A stretch of 23,870 nt of DNA from a virus: positions 1 to 23,870 of IMG/VR virus record IMGVR_UViG_3300011113_000744. The stretch is one strand, 5' to 3'. The translations under genes and the position numbers were made by a program. Positions 14,973 to 23,009 of the stretch are shown here, piece after piece (position 1 is the first letter of the stretch; each line of letters opens with the position of its first letter). Under the pieces are notes generated by a model. That model was given only the letters and a program-made list of their open reading frames with translations. It did not search any database and had not been told where the DNA came from.

Positions 14973-16549
14973 ATAGATTTACTTATAATTAGATTTTTAA
15001 AATTATTAATATATTTTATATTAACATAGATTATATCGGATTTTTCTAAATTCGCTTTTTCTAAATCATTAGATTTTTCTATTAAATAATTATCAGTATG
15101 CAAAATTACACAGTCACAATCAGCGTAATTCTTTGCGTTTAGCAAAAAGCAGTCTCTATCATTATTGTCACTGCAACTAAAGCCAATCATATCTGAATGC
15201 ATAAATGCCGCACGATCAATTTCTTTTATTGACAATATGGGAAAGAAAGTTTTTTGCACTTCAGCAATAAGTGGAACATCTGAAGTAAAAGCTCTTTTTT
15301 TTATAATCTTGCTACCAACGACGTGCTTGTTTCTATATGTATTTTTAGGATAAACATTTTTAACCTTACTGATTTTTTTATCAGAAACCCTATTTTGAAT
15401 TACTTGCTTTATGTTTTCCCTTACATTTGCAGCTCTTGCTTCCTTATTTAATTTAACAAATTTTTCTGGAGCTGATCTGCCCGAAGTCTTATTATTAAAA
15501 TTTTCTATTACGGAAGATATAACTTTTTCATATTGTTGTTTTAAATAATTTTTATTTAAATTTTTAAAAGCCCAATTTTGAGTAGAAGCCTTAAGGGACT
15601 CGAGTTTTTCATTATTTGAACAAAGCATATTAAGTATAGATTCAGCTTCTACAAAAGAGTCAAATACATAACCATTAACTCCATTAACTATAAGCTCATT
15701 ATTGCCAGGAAGATTAGAGCAAACTACTGGCACTCCAGACGCCAAACTTTCCAGTACAGCCATAGATGTTCCCTCTGGTCTATTAATGTGATACAGGAAA
15801 ACATCCCACGATTTAAGTTTACTAAATTTTTCTTCATCATTATTTATTGCTCCTATCATGGCGCAATGACTTTTTTCTTTCCTGCACGATTCAGCTAAAG
15901 TGTAGGCTTCATTATAATACTGACCTGTACCCATGTATTCATGAAAATGATTTTTAGATAAACTTAAATTAGACACCCATTTAATAAAGTCTGGACTATA
16001 CTTTATGGCATTAATTGAATTAATACGTCCTGTTTTAAAAATTGAAGTATCTTTAACTTCTCTACAAGAAAACTGAGACACAAAGTTTTGGTCTACAATG
16101 TTTTTTATAGTATAAAAATTAGTGTTTCTATTATTGACGGACATTTTTTTTCTCATATGCTCGCTTACACATACACACTCTGTAAAATTAAACAATTTAT
16201 TAAAATTTGCGCAATCAGAATATGTATGATTGATAACAAAATATGGTCGTTTCACTTTCCATAATAAATTAGCAAACATTTTTGTTGGAGAGCACATAAG
16301 TTTATGAAAAACAAAAACGCTTTCATTATACTTATTACTTTTCGCGTCATTAATAATAGATTCAAAAGTAGAATAGCTTGCTGGAACTGGGAAAAAATCC
16401 GGCATGTTTTTGTCTACTCTTTTAGTTTTTACGCACACAACTTCTTGTTCGCTTATGAATGAAGAATCACTCAATGCATCATATATTTGCTTCAAAGAAG
16501 ATGCAGCGCCAGAATTAAAAGTTTTTTCTATGACATGAATAAGCTTCAT
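14951..16549 (-). CDS. GT4-type glycosyltransferase with long C-terminal extension
   Basis: A 532-residue protein. Residues 1-345 have the GT-B layout of family 4: an N-terminal domain (MKLIHVIEK, NSGAASS), INHTYSD and CVSEHM near the domain interface, FKTGRIN at the start of the donor domain, and E259-G-T-S with E267 (the E-x7-E nucleotide-sugar motif) followed by SGVPVVCSN and NGYVF. Residues about 350-532 are an added region of unknown family, first very basic (to about 425), then alpha/beta. The enzyme would transfer a sugar from a nucleotide-sugar donor in the cytoplasm. It overlaps the phosphatase gene by 4 bases and so belongs to the sugar cassette. Donor and acceptor are not readable from sequence. 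Confidence 0.88.
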   Translation of the reverse strand: MKLIHVIEKTFNSGAASSLKQIYDALSDSSFISEQEVVCVKTKRVDKNMPDFFPVPASYSTFESIINDAKSNKYNESVFVFHKLMCSPTKMFANLLWKVKRPYFVINHTYSDCANFNKLFNFTECVCVSEHMRKKMSVNNRNTNFYTIKNIVDQNFVSQFSCREVKDTSIFKTGRINSINAIKYSPDFIKWVSNLSLSKNHFHEYMGTGQYYNEAYTLAESCRKEKSHCAMIGAINNDEEKFSKLKSWDVFLYHINRPEGTSMAVLESLASGVPVVCSNLPGNNELIVNGVNGYVFDSFVEAESILNMLCSNNEKLESLKASTQNWAFKNLNKNYLKQQYEKVISSVIENFNNKTSGRSAPEKFVKLNKEARAANVRENIKQVIQNRVSDKKISKVKNVYPKNTYRNKHVVGSKIIKKRAFTSDVPLIAEVQKTFFPILSIKEIDRAAFMHSDMIGFSCSDNNDRDCFLLNAKNYADCDCVILHTDNYLIEKSNDLEKANLEKSDIIYVNIKYINNFKNLIISKSIWAEKEK

Positions 16550-17022
16550 TTAATCATTATGCTCATATATTCTGTTTTAAATAATTTAAAAAGTAATTCG
16601 TCTATTACTCCCTTACCTCCGCAAGATTCAAGCCTATTAACACCAGGAACACTAAGTACTGCATGACAAGCATCATACGGACAAAAACATTGACCACAAG
16701 CCTGCATAGCACATATATCCTGAGGCCCATCTCCTACGAAAATGCAATCAGACGCCAAATAACCCTGCTGTATGCATGTAGATATAACAGCTTCTTTTTT
16801 GTCTTTGCATCCTGCAATAAGTTTTAATTTATTGTTTTTAATTTTTTTTATTGTAGCAATATCTGTTGCTGCAGTTAAAAAAACAAAATTAAAACCATTT
16901 TTTACAAATGCGTTAATTGCATGAAAATCTCTAGTAGAAAATCCCTTGCCTATCATACCCTCTTCGTTATGATAATACATTCCATCAGTCAAAACACCAT
17001 CAACGTCTGAAAAAATTATCAT
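16546..17022 (-). CDS. KdsC-like HAD phosphatase (acylneuraminate/KDO/KDN phosphate type)
   Basis: A 158-residue HAD enzyme without a cap domain, as in KdsC. Motif I is D6-V-D8-G-V-L-T-D-G, with FSTRDFHAI next (the KdsC F-x-x-R-D), motif II is the T50 after FVFL, the motif III lysine is near KDKKEA (K75), and motif IV is GDGPQD (97-102). It would remove phosphate from a nine- or eight-carbon keto acid phosphate. Directly after NeuB (ATGA junction), so it most likely dephosphorylates the NeuB product. This parallels the Bacteroides KDN set of synthase, phosphatase and CMP-transferase. Confidence 0.9.
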   Translation of the reverse strand: MIIFSDVDGVLTDGMYYHNEEGMIGKGFSTRDFHAINAFVKNGFNFVFLTAATDIATIKKIKNNKLKLIAGCKDKKEAVISTCIQQGYLASDCIFVGDGPQDICAMQACGQCFCPYDACHAVLSVPGVNRLESCGGKGVIDELLFKLFKTEYMSIMIK

Positions 17023-17864
17023 TTAAAAGAATTCCTTAGCTTAATAGATTGACTTTTTTCCTCGTCAGTACATTCATTATTCATAAATTTTAACGCTCGC
17101 CCAACATGTCTAATGTCTCTTTTTAATGTTTTAAGACCGTTTGGCTCAAGACTAGCAGCAGCATCTGTATGCCTAAAAGTTCTATCATCTATAAAATGTC
17201 TTTCAATGAATGTAGCCCCCAGTGCAAGAGCTGCAATGTCAGCAGATATTCCATATCCGTGATTACTAAACCCTACCTGACCAAATAAATTATAAATATT
17301 AGATATTTCTTTTAAATATAGTCTTTCAAATGGACATGGATATTCAGTAGTGGTATGATAAAATATTACATTTTTTGACTTAAATTTTGTAAATAAAATA
17401 TTTCTGTCATCCTGATTCATCATACCCAAGCTTATGTGCAACATGCCGTCAAAATTTGACAAGCAATATTCAATTAAATTAAAATGCATGTTACAAGCAC
17501 TTGGTATCTTTAGCAATCCAGGCTTTATGTCTATTATTTCTTCGGCACTGTCCATATCCCAAACGCTACATCCGTACTCAACCCCCAATTCATCACAACG
17601 TTGTTTTAAAACTTCATGATCTTGTATGTCTAACTCTAAATTTAGTCTGTGCTCTAAATACGTGTCACCATATGCAAAATGAGGATTTGGATGAGGCTTG
17701 TTAGCTATATCATTAGGTACAGACTTGTAAGGATTTCTTTTTTGAAACTTAACAACATCGGCACCATTATATGCCGCTAATTCCGTAAGCATAATAGCCC
17801 TTTTTAAAGAGCCTGCATGAGACGCACCTATTTCGGCAACAAGCTTGCAATGTCTTTCTTCCAT
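17019..17864 (-). CDS. neuB: NeuB-like nonulosonate synthase lacking the SAF domain
   Basis: A 281-residue TIM-barrel enzyme of the NeuB family. It has VAEIGASHAGS at the first strand, ADVVKFQ, KIPSACNMHFNL, HTTTEYPCPF, VGFSNHGYGIS, and IERHF with D-x-T; H202 and H223 match the two metal-binding histidines of NeuB. It condenses PEP with an N-acylmannosamine, mannose-6-phosphate or related sugar to give a nine-carbon keto acid. Usual NeuB proteins have about 340-350 residues with a C-terminal SAF (antifreeze-like) domain that closes the partner's active site; this one stops at LRNSFK, where the domain would begin. A GGAGG SD precedes the ATG, which lies within the end of neuA. Confidence 0.92.
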   Translation of the reverse strand: MEERHCKLVAEIGASHAGSLKRAIMLTELAAYNGADVVKFQKRNPYKSVPNDIANKPHPNPHFAYGDTYLEHRLNLELDIQDHEVLKQRCDELGVEYGCSVWDMDSAEEIIDIKPGLLKIPSACNMHFNLIEYCLSNFDGMLHISLGMMNQDDRNILFTKFKSKNVIFYHTTTEYPCPFERLYLKEISNIYNLFGQVGFSNHGYGISADIAALALGATFIERHFIDDRTFRHTDAAASLEPNGLKTLKRDIRHVGRALKFMNNECTDEEKSQSIKLRNSFK

Positions 17865-18559
17865 TCAGAAACCTCCATATTTTTTATTGCTATAAAATTT
17901 AAAAATTCTAATTCCAAATAAGTATCAATTTGAAAAGATCTTAATTCATCATTTACGTGCATGTAAGAATCTTCTGACAATCTTAAATTTTTATTCATCA
18001 TATGCTCAACAGTGCATGCATAAATGTTTCCGTCTTCATGATAGTAAAACTCATTTTCACACAAATCTTGACGCATTTTTCTTTTATGAATATCATACAT
18101 AGGAATTTTATTATACCACAAAAACGGAGTAACAGGCTGTACAGTAAAACCAGATTGCTTGCCTGATTTTTTAAAATCCGAATCAAATTCAGCTATTAAA
18201 TCATTATGTCTTAATGGAGAAGTAGGCTGTAATATATAAATAAAATCTTCACTCTTTACAGAATCATTGTTTTGTAAAAATTCCAATACTGAAGATTCAG
18301 TAGTAGATTTATCTTGACTTGTTAAATCTGATCTAATAATTTTTTTTATATTACATCCACCAATATTGCCATTAAAAATATCTGCATACGCCAAAATAGA
18401 GACATCGTTAGATGAAAGATATATGGTATCAAAAATTTCAGACTCTGCAGCTGCTAAGATTGTCCAATAAATAAGCGGCAAACCATTCAGTGGCACTATA
18501 TTTTTATTTTTGATTCCTTTTGAACCGCCACGAGCTGGAATAAAGCAAATATTTTTCAT
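17828..18559 (-). CDS. neuA: CMP-nonulosonate (CMP-sialic acid) synthetase
   Basis: A 243-residue nucleotidyltransferase with the NeuA signature IPARGGSKGIKNKNI (residues 7-21), LSSND (second strand), the IRSDLTSQDKSTTESSVLEF segment (about 75-94), LQPTSPLR (110-117), HEDGNIYAC, and the IDTYLELEF end motif. It activates a nonulosonic acid with CTP to the CMP sugar used by sialyltransferase-like enzymes. It starts one base after the preceding stop with AGGAAAAA as SD and overlaps neuB. Length fits NeuA and PseF/KDN CMP-transferases; the sugar specificity cannot be decided. Confidence 0.93.
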   Translation of the reverse strand: MKNICFIPARGGSKGIKNKNIVPLNGLPLIYWTILAAAESEIFDTIYLSSNDVSILAYADIFNGNIGGCNIKKIIRSDLTSQDKSTTESSVLEFLQNNDSVKSEDFIYILQPTSPLRHNDLIAEFDSDFKKSGKQSGFTVQPVTPFLWYNKIPMYDIHKRKMRQDLCENEFYYHEDGNIYACTVEHMMNKNLRLSEDSYMHVNDELRSFQIDTYLELEFLNFIAIKNMEVSEWKKDIASLLPK

Positions 18560-19306
18560 TCATTTTTTCCTGTCACCATATTTTTCTAATACTTTATCGA
18601 GTTCAAATTGGTCAAAAATATTTAAAGCAGAGTCTTTAGTTGCGTTTATTATATGAGTATCACATTTTTCATTCATTTTTTTAAACAATTTCCAATATTC
18701 TAAAATATCTTGACACTCTTTTGATCCAATTGCAATTTTTGCATGAGAAGGCATAACCGATCTCTTATCTAATCTTACGGGCTTTACAAAACCTGGATAC
18801 TCCCAAAAGTATCTTTTGTCACCATTCATTTTGCAATCACATCCAAGCATCACAATTGGATTACAGCCCATCATCCGCATAATGTGTATGCCGCTTGCCA
18901 AACTGGTACGAGCCCCTATAACCGGCTGCTGGCAATCTCTGCCCATTACTAAGCCTTTCATGTTATATCTTTTTGTTTTAGGGTCAAAATACCATGTGTG
19001 CTCAAACATACAAACCTCATGCTGACGCAAATGATAAGCTCTACCTTGAAACTTTTTATCATAAAGAAATTTTACACAAGACGACTGCGACAAATCTCTT
19101 ATAAAATAAGACCAATTAGAAACAGACCAGTCGTCACTGACAAAATAATCACATGATTTGTCAAACAGTATTGAAGAATTTACTGTCATAGTAACATATG
19201 GGGACAGTAAATCTGGCTTAATATCCCTTAAAGATGGACCAGATCCTAAGATAAAACCAAGTTTATCTTTATGAATATTTTGAAATTGGCATATGTTTAA
19301 CGCCAT
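18560..19306 (-). CDS. Maf/DUF115-like putative glycosyltransferase, copy B
   Basis: A 248-residue protein. It carries GSGPSL at residues 21-26, VNSS at 42-45, a SDDW turn (57-60), and a GCDCKMNGDKRYFW segment (155-168), the layout of the central domain of Maf (motility accessory factor, DUF115) proteins, which is related in structure to GT42 sialyltransferases. Maf proteins attach CMP-activated nonulosonic acids to flagellin Ser/Thr. Here only the minimal domain is present. It sits just before neuA and overlaps the end of its paralogue by 38 bases. I infer a nonulosonate transferase; MptE-type pyrophosphokinase relatives share the fold and are the alternative. No SD is visible. Confidence 0.8.
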   Translation of the reverse strand: MALNICQFQNIHKDKLGFILGSGPSLRDIKPDLLSPYVTMTVNSSILFDKSCDYFVSDDWSVSNWSYFIRDLSQSSCVKFLYDKKFQGRAYHLRQHEVCMFEHTWYFDPKTKRYNMKGLVMGRDCQQPVIGARTSLASGIHIMRMMGCNPIVMLGCDCKMNGDKRYFWEYPGFVKPVRLDKRSVMPSHAKIAIGSKECQDILEYWKLFKKMNEKCDTHIINATKDSALNIFDQFELDKVLEKYGDRKK

Positions 19307-20033
19307 AATTTATTAAATCTGTGTTTGATAAATGCTTATGCTCAAAAGGTATTAAAGTAGAGGAATCATTTATGTTAAAAATATTTACATTTTTTATTTT
19401 TGCGTAGTTGCTAAGAGATTTGAATACATCTATATTCATGTTCCATACATTTTTTTGCATAGGCACTGGCTGCATTATGCGCGTAGGCTGTGCAAAAATG
19501 GTGCGGTTATTGCTGATAATTTTTTCTTTTGGTTGTATATGTTTTGGTAAAAATTGCCAAAAATGAGTTTTTTCTCCGCTTACTGTATGATCTATTCCAA
19601 ATAGATAAATGTTATTAAATCCAATTTTAATAGCTAAATCTATAGCTGATGGAACAGAAGAATTATATAATAATCCATCGTCATTTTCTTCAATAATATC
19701 TTCTCTTGTTTTTCTTGGTTTAAAAAAAAGAAAATCCTTCAATTCATCCGCATACTTGGCCCAAGAGTCTCTAACAATTTTATAACAAAAATCTGATTTT
19801 ACTTTGTCAAAATAAGACCATTTTCTACATAAACTATCATTGCTAATCCATGCACGCAAAATATCTTTTTCAAATTCTCTATCCCATTTAGTTTTTAATA
19901 TAGCACTATTAACAACAATCATATGACAGCTGCAAGCAGTAAAGTCATAAGAAACAAGTGACGGACCTGCTCCTAAAATAACAACAGGTTTTTTAGCCCA
20001 TGAAATTGTTTCTAGCTTCTTGTACGAGATCAT
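19269..20033 (-). CDS. Maf/DUF115-like putative glycosyltransferase, copy A
   Basis: With the ATG at 20033 it has 254 residues; a longer frame to 20132 would lie inside the helicase gene and add unconserved residues. GAGPSL lies at residues 21-26, VNSA at 41-44, SNDS (64-67), VPSAIDLAIKIG (128-138) and GIDHTVSGEKTHFW (146-159), all in the same order as in the next gene but with low identity, so the two are old paralogues. As for copy B, the likely role is transfer of a CMP-activated sugar to a protein or glycan. It overlaps the helicase gene by 41 bases; no clear SD, so translation may depend on the helicase gene. Confidence 0.8.
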   Translation of the reverse strand: MISYKKLETISWAKKPVVILGAGPSLVSYDFTACSCHMIVVNSAILKTKWDREFEKDILRAWISNDSLCRKWSYFDKVKSDFCYKIVRDSWAKYADELKDFLFFKPRKTREDIIEENDDGLLYNSSVPSAIDLAIKIGFNNIYLFGIDHTVSGEKTHFWQFLPKHIQPKEKIISNNRTIFAQPTRIMQPVPMQKNVWNMNIDVFKSLSNYAKIKNVNIFNINDSSTLIPFEHKHLSNTDLINYGVKHMPISKYS

Positions 20034-21924
20034 AATACTGACTCTGGTCACATAGTCCACTCTCAAATATAAATCTACTTGGCATCTTGAGTTCTCTAGA
20101 AAAACCTCCATCAGATATTGCAGTACTAACAAAAAGCTTATCCATAGCTCTTGTTATAGCAACATATGCTAATCTTCTTTCTTCTTCAATGCCAGTAGCA
20201 CTTTCTGCAATTGATCGACGGTGAGGTATAATATTTTCTTCAAAACAAGGAATGAAAACATATTTAAATTCAAGACCTTTTGCGGCATGCATGGTCATAA
20301 TTTTGACTGAGTTTATTTCATCCTGCTCAGACGCTTCCTTAGGAGTAGACATTAAAGACACAGACATCAAGAATTCTTCTAAAGATTGCTGAGAGATTGA
20401 AACGCTCTTAATTAACTCTTGAATATTTTCAGTTTTATCCACTGGAACTTCGCCCTTAAAAGTTTTAATATAATCAAAATACTTAGTGGCTTCTAATAAG
20501 TGACTAATGAGATCTGCAACAGACAATCCAGTAAGATCCTTGCTAAATATATCTTTCAACAATCTTATGAGAGCATTTTTTTGAGCTTCCTTTAATTCTG
20601 ACGAACTGCTTATATATTCAGCAATGTTTTCAGACATGCCATTTTTCAACGACAGTGAACTAATAAACTGAACACACTTACCTCCCAATCCACGCTTTGG
20701 CTTGTTCATAAAACGAGATAGGCTTAAAACATCTCTGGGATTATTAACAAATTTCAACATTGACACTACATCTTTTATCTCTTCTCGATCATAAAATCTA
20801 AAGCCACCAGTCATAGAGTATGGCACATTATGTCGCATCATTGCTTGCTCAATACTACGAGTTAAATGACTAGCCCTCACTAAAACTGCCACGTCATTCA
20901 TTTTTGTACCCATTAATTTAATTTTTACAATATTTCTACATAGCACATCTGACTCTTCATCTCTTGTCATATGCACAGATAAAGAAACTGGTTCTCCAAT
21001 TTCTCTGTGTGCAATAATCTGAGAATTAAGTCTATTTGGGTTATTGCATATTAAATTAGAAGCAGTATTTGCAATTGCGCCAGTACAACGATAGTTTTTA
21101 CTTAACCTGTAAACCTTACAACCTGTCTCTTTAATAAACTTAGAGACTTGACCTGGATTGGCTCCACGCCATTGATAAATACTCTGGTCAGTGTCTCCTA
21201 CCATAAATATGTTTTGACGATTTTCACACATAATTTTTGCAATCTCAAATTGTATGGTATTAGTATCTTGAACTTCATCAACCATCATAAAATCATAAAG
21301 GCTTTTTACTTCTTTTCTAAATTCATGATTATTACATAGTTCATCCCAAAAGTTATACATAATACCACTAAAATCTATAGCATTTACGTTCGACACCGCT
21401 TGCTCATACAAACTATACAAATGTTCATAAGCAGGATTGGAAGACCTCAATCCGTCTATTATCAAATCTTTAGTTAAAGCTTTTTCTCTCAAAGAATCAT
21501 AAAGATACTTAAATTTTTCTAACTCTTCTTTTTCTAAAGATACATGGTGATCTTCTGCTACAGATTTTAACAAAGAATCTACATCATCAGGGTCCATAAT
21601 ATTGCAAGATCTATATGATCTTTTCACACTTTTAGAGTATCGCAAAATTTGAAGACATGTTTTATGAAAAGTGCCAACAGACATGCCATCAACCGAAACG
21701 CCAACATCTTGAGCTAGCTTATTAATACGCTCTTGCATTTCTCGAGAAGCCTTATTAGTAAATGTAACAAGCAATATTTTTGACGGTTGTATACCCTTTT
21801 TTACTAATGATATAGCTCTATGAGTTATTACTCTTGTTTTTCCAGCCCCAGGACAAGCACTTACCAAGCATGGGCCAAAAACATGGTCCACAGCCATTAT
21901 TTGTTCATCATTTAGTTTTGACAT
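19993..21924 (-). CDS. UvrD/Rep-type SF1 DNA helicase
   Basis: A 643-residue helicase with all SF1A motifs: Q-motif LNDEQIMAV (4-12), motif I ACPGAGKT (23-30), motif Ia VTFTNKASREM, motif II VDEVQD (215-220), motif III FMVGDTDQSIYQWRG (240-254), LSKNYRCT (IV), KIMTMHAAKGLEFKYVF (V), EERRLAYVAITRAMD (VI). The expected 3'-5' translocase unwinds DNA in repair, recombination or replication restart, as Dda-like or UvrD-like phage helicases do. Start at ATG 21924, one base after the glutaredoxin stop; a frame opening at 21987 lies inside that gene. The neighbouring nuclease, Gam-like and SpoVS-like genes suggest a shared DNA-end processing role. Confidence 0.95.
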   Translation of the reverse strand: MSKLNDEQIMAVDHVFGPCLVSACPGAGKTRVITHRAISLVKKGIQPSKILLVTFTNKASREMQERINKLAQDVGVSVDGMSVGTFHKTCLQILRYSKSVKRSYRSCNIMDPDDVDSLLKSVAEDHHVSLEKEELEKFKYLYDSLREKALTKDLIIDGLRSSNPAYEHLYSLYEQAVSNVNAIDFSGIMYNFWDELCNNHEFRKEVKSLYDFMMVDEVQDTNTIQFEIAKIMCENRQNIFMVGDTDQSIYQWRGANPGQVSKFIKETGCKVYRLSKNYRCTGAIANTASNLICNNPNRLNSQIIAHREIGEPVSLSVHMTRDEESDVLCRNIVKIKLMGTKMNDVAVLVRASHLTRSIEQAMMRHNVPYSMTGGFRFYDREEIKDVVSMLKFVNNPRDVLSLSRFMNKPKRGLGGKCVQFISSLSLKNGMSENIAEYISSSSELKEAQKNALIRLLKDIFSKDLTGLSVADLISHLLEATKYFDYIKTFKGEVPVDKTENIQELIKSVSISQQSLEEFLMSVSLMSTPKEASEQDEINSVKIMTMHAAKGLEFKYVFIPCFEENIIPHRRSIAESATGIEEERRLAYVAITRAMDKLFVSTAISDGGFSRELKMPSRFIFESGLCDQSQYYDLVQEARNNFMG

Positions 21925-21925
21925 T

Positions 21926-22261
21926 TTAATTTTTCTTACAATTGTTACATCTTGACTTACCAGTAAATGTGGCACCTTTTTTGCCACTTATCTTTTCAGC
22001 CAATTTATTCATAAAATCTTGAGCACCTATTGTGCCAGCATGCTCAAATACAATACTGCCATCAACCCTATCATAGCATTGAGCATGAGGTAGTTTATCG
22101 ACATTATACTTATCGCAAAGAGCTTGTGTGTCACTGGAATTTGCATCAACAAAATCGTATGGTACGCCCATCATTGACATTTCTTCACATAGTCTTTTGC
22201 AATATATACATTCGTTTGCACCAAATATTCTAATTTTAAGTTTACTTGTAGAATCACTCAT
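21926..22261 (-). CDS. Glutaredoxin/thioredoxin-fold protein with extra C-terminal CxxC
   Basis: A 111-residue protein with the thioredoxin fold: first strand KIRIFGANEC, active site C18-I-Y-C21, DKLPHAQCYD with the cis-Pro (P58), and a C-terminal helix. The tail (about 94-111) is Lys-rich and contains C105-N-N-C108, a second CxxC outside the fold. It may supply electrons to a phage or host ribonucleotide reductase, a common role of phage glutaredoxins; no reductase gene is in the window. AGGAG precedes the ATG. The extra cysteines might bind metal or relay electrons. Confidence 0.9.
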   Translation of the reverse strand: MSDSTSKLKIRIFGANECIYCKRLCEEMSMMGVPYDFVDANSSDTQALCDKYNVDKLPHAQCYDRVDGSIVFEHAGTIGAQDFMNKLAEKISGKKGATFTGKSRCNNCKKN

Positions 22262-22264
22262 AAA

Positions 22265-22492
22265 TTACTCCTGCGGTAAAACAAAATTACATTTTTTGTT
22301 TTTCATTTTAGTGCAAAATGAATCCCAATCTTGTTTACTAATTTTTCCTTTAATTCCTACCGCCTCCGCAAAAGATGCGGCAGGAGAAGCTATTGTTTGA
22401 ACATTTGAATTATGTAAAAATTTAATAGTCCATAATAGCATATCATTGCCTTCATCGTACTCTAAATTTAAACATACTACTTCACTTGACAT
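22265..22492 (-). CDS. Hypothetical small protein
   Basis: A 75-residue protein of unknown family. It has a beta-like start (VVCLNLEYDEGND), a hydrophobic stretch LLWTIKFLHNS, and a helix ISKQDWDSFCTKMKNKK. It lies between the Gam-like and glutaredoxin genes with one and three base gaps. Weak SD (GACGG). Confidence 0.65.
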   Translation of the reverse strand: MSSEVVCLNLEYDEGNDMLLWTIKFLHNSNVQTIASPAASFAEAVGIKGKISKQDWDSFCTKMKNKKCNFVLPQE

Positions 22493-22493
22493 A

Positions 22494-23009
22494 TTAAATA
22501 CCGTCTAAAGAGTTATCATCAAAGTCGTCGATGCTCATCTTTTTAGAAGATGATCCTGACTTGTTGACTGGTTTTTCTTCTTCATGCTTGCCTGGAGCTC
22601 TAATTTGTAAAACTTTTTCCTGATTCATAGTAACAAAATCTGGCAGTCCATCACAATCACACAAATCATCAAGAATAGACTTTAACTTTCTTTTGTTAAT
22701 TGTTGTTTCAACTGTACATATTTTTTCAAATTTGCCAATTGATTTTAAATAATCAACCATAACATCATCAGATTGCCACTCAAAAGTCTTAACTCCATTA
22801 CGAATTGATATTTCTGTACCATCTCTTAAGGTAGCAAATACAGAAGAATTTTCATTCATTAATTGAGATATAGACTCCCTTATACTGTCACGCTCTTTTT
22901 TACAATCGGACATTTTAGAATCAATAGATTTTTTTTCATTAGAAAGATTGTCAATTTCTTCATCTAATTCTTTGATTCTTTTAACAAAATTTTCTATACT
23001 GTTAGTCAT
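22494..23009 (-). CDS. Coiled-coil protein resembling Gam/Gp157 (host nuclease inhibitor-like)
   Basis: Starting at ATG 23009 (GAGG six bases before it; the TTG at 23012 is the alternative) it has 171 residues. Residues 1-57 form a heptad-rich coiled coil (RIKELDEEIDNLSNEKKSI). A beta hairpin (FATLRDGTEISIRNGVKTF) and a V-D-Y-L-K helix follow, with INKRKLKSILDDL and FVTMNQEKVLQIR as final helix and strand. This order matches Mu Gam-type and Siphovirus Gp157-type proteins, which bind DNA ends or protect them from RecBCD-like nucleases. The acidic C-terminal DDFDDNSLDGI is an extra. Similarity is by eye, so the name is tentative. Confidence 0.72.
   Translation of the reverse strand: MTNSIENFVKRIKELDEEIDNLSNEKKSIDSKMSDCKKERDSIRESISQLMNENSSVFATLRDGTEISIRNGVKTFEWQSDDVMVDYLKSIGKFEKICTVETTINKRKLKSILDDLCDCDGLPDFVTMNQEKVLQIRAPGKHEEEKPVNKSGSSSKKMSIDDFDDNSLDGI

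Noticed and set aside
20034-20132. N-terminal extension of Maf-like copy A
   Set aside because: It lies in the helicase gene and, with the ATG at 20033, the GxGPSL motif falls at the same residue number as in the paralogue.
21925-21987. N-terminal extension of the helicase frame upstream of 21924
   Set aside because: It lies in the glutaredoxin gene, shows no helicase motif, and the ATG at 21924 sits one base after the glutaredoxin stop, as at other junctions.
21969-21987. Inverted repeat GTGGCA/TGCCAC
   Set aside because: It is inside the glutaredoxin gene, with no U-tract after it on either strand; probably chance.
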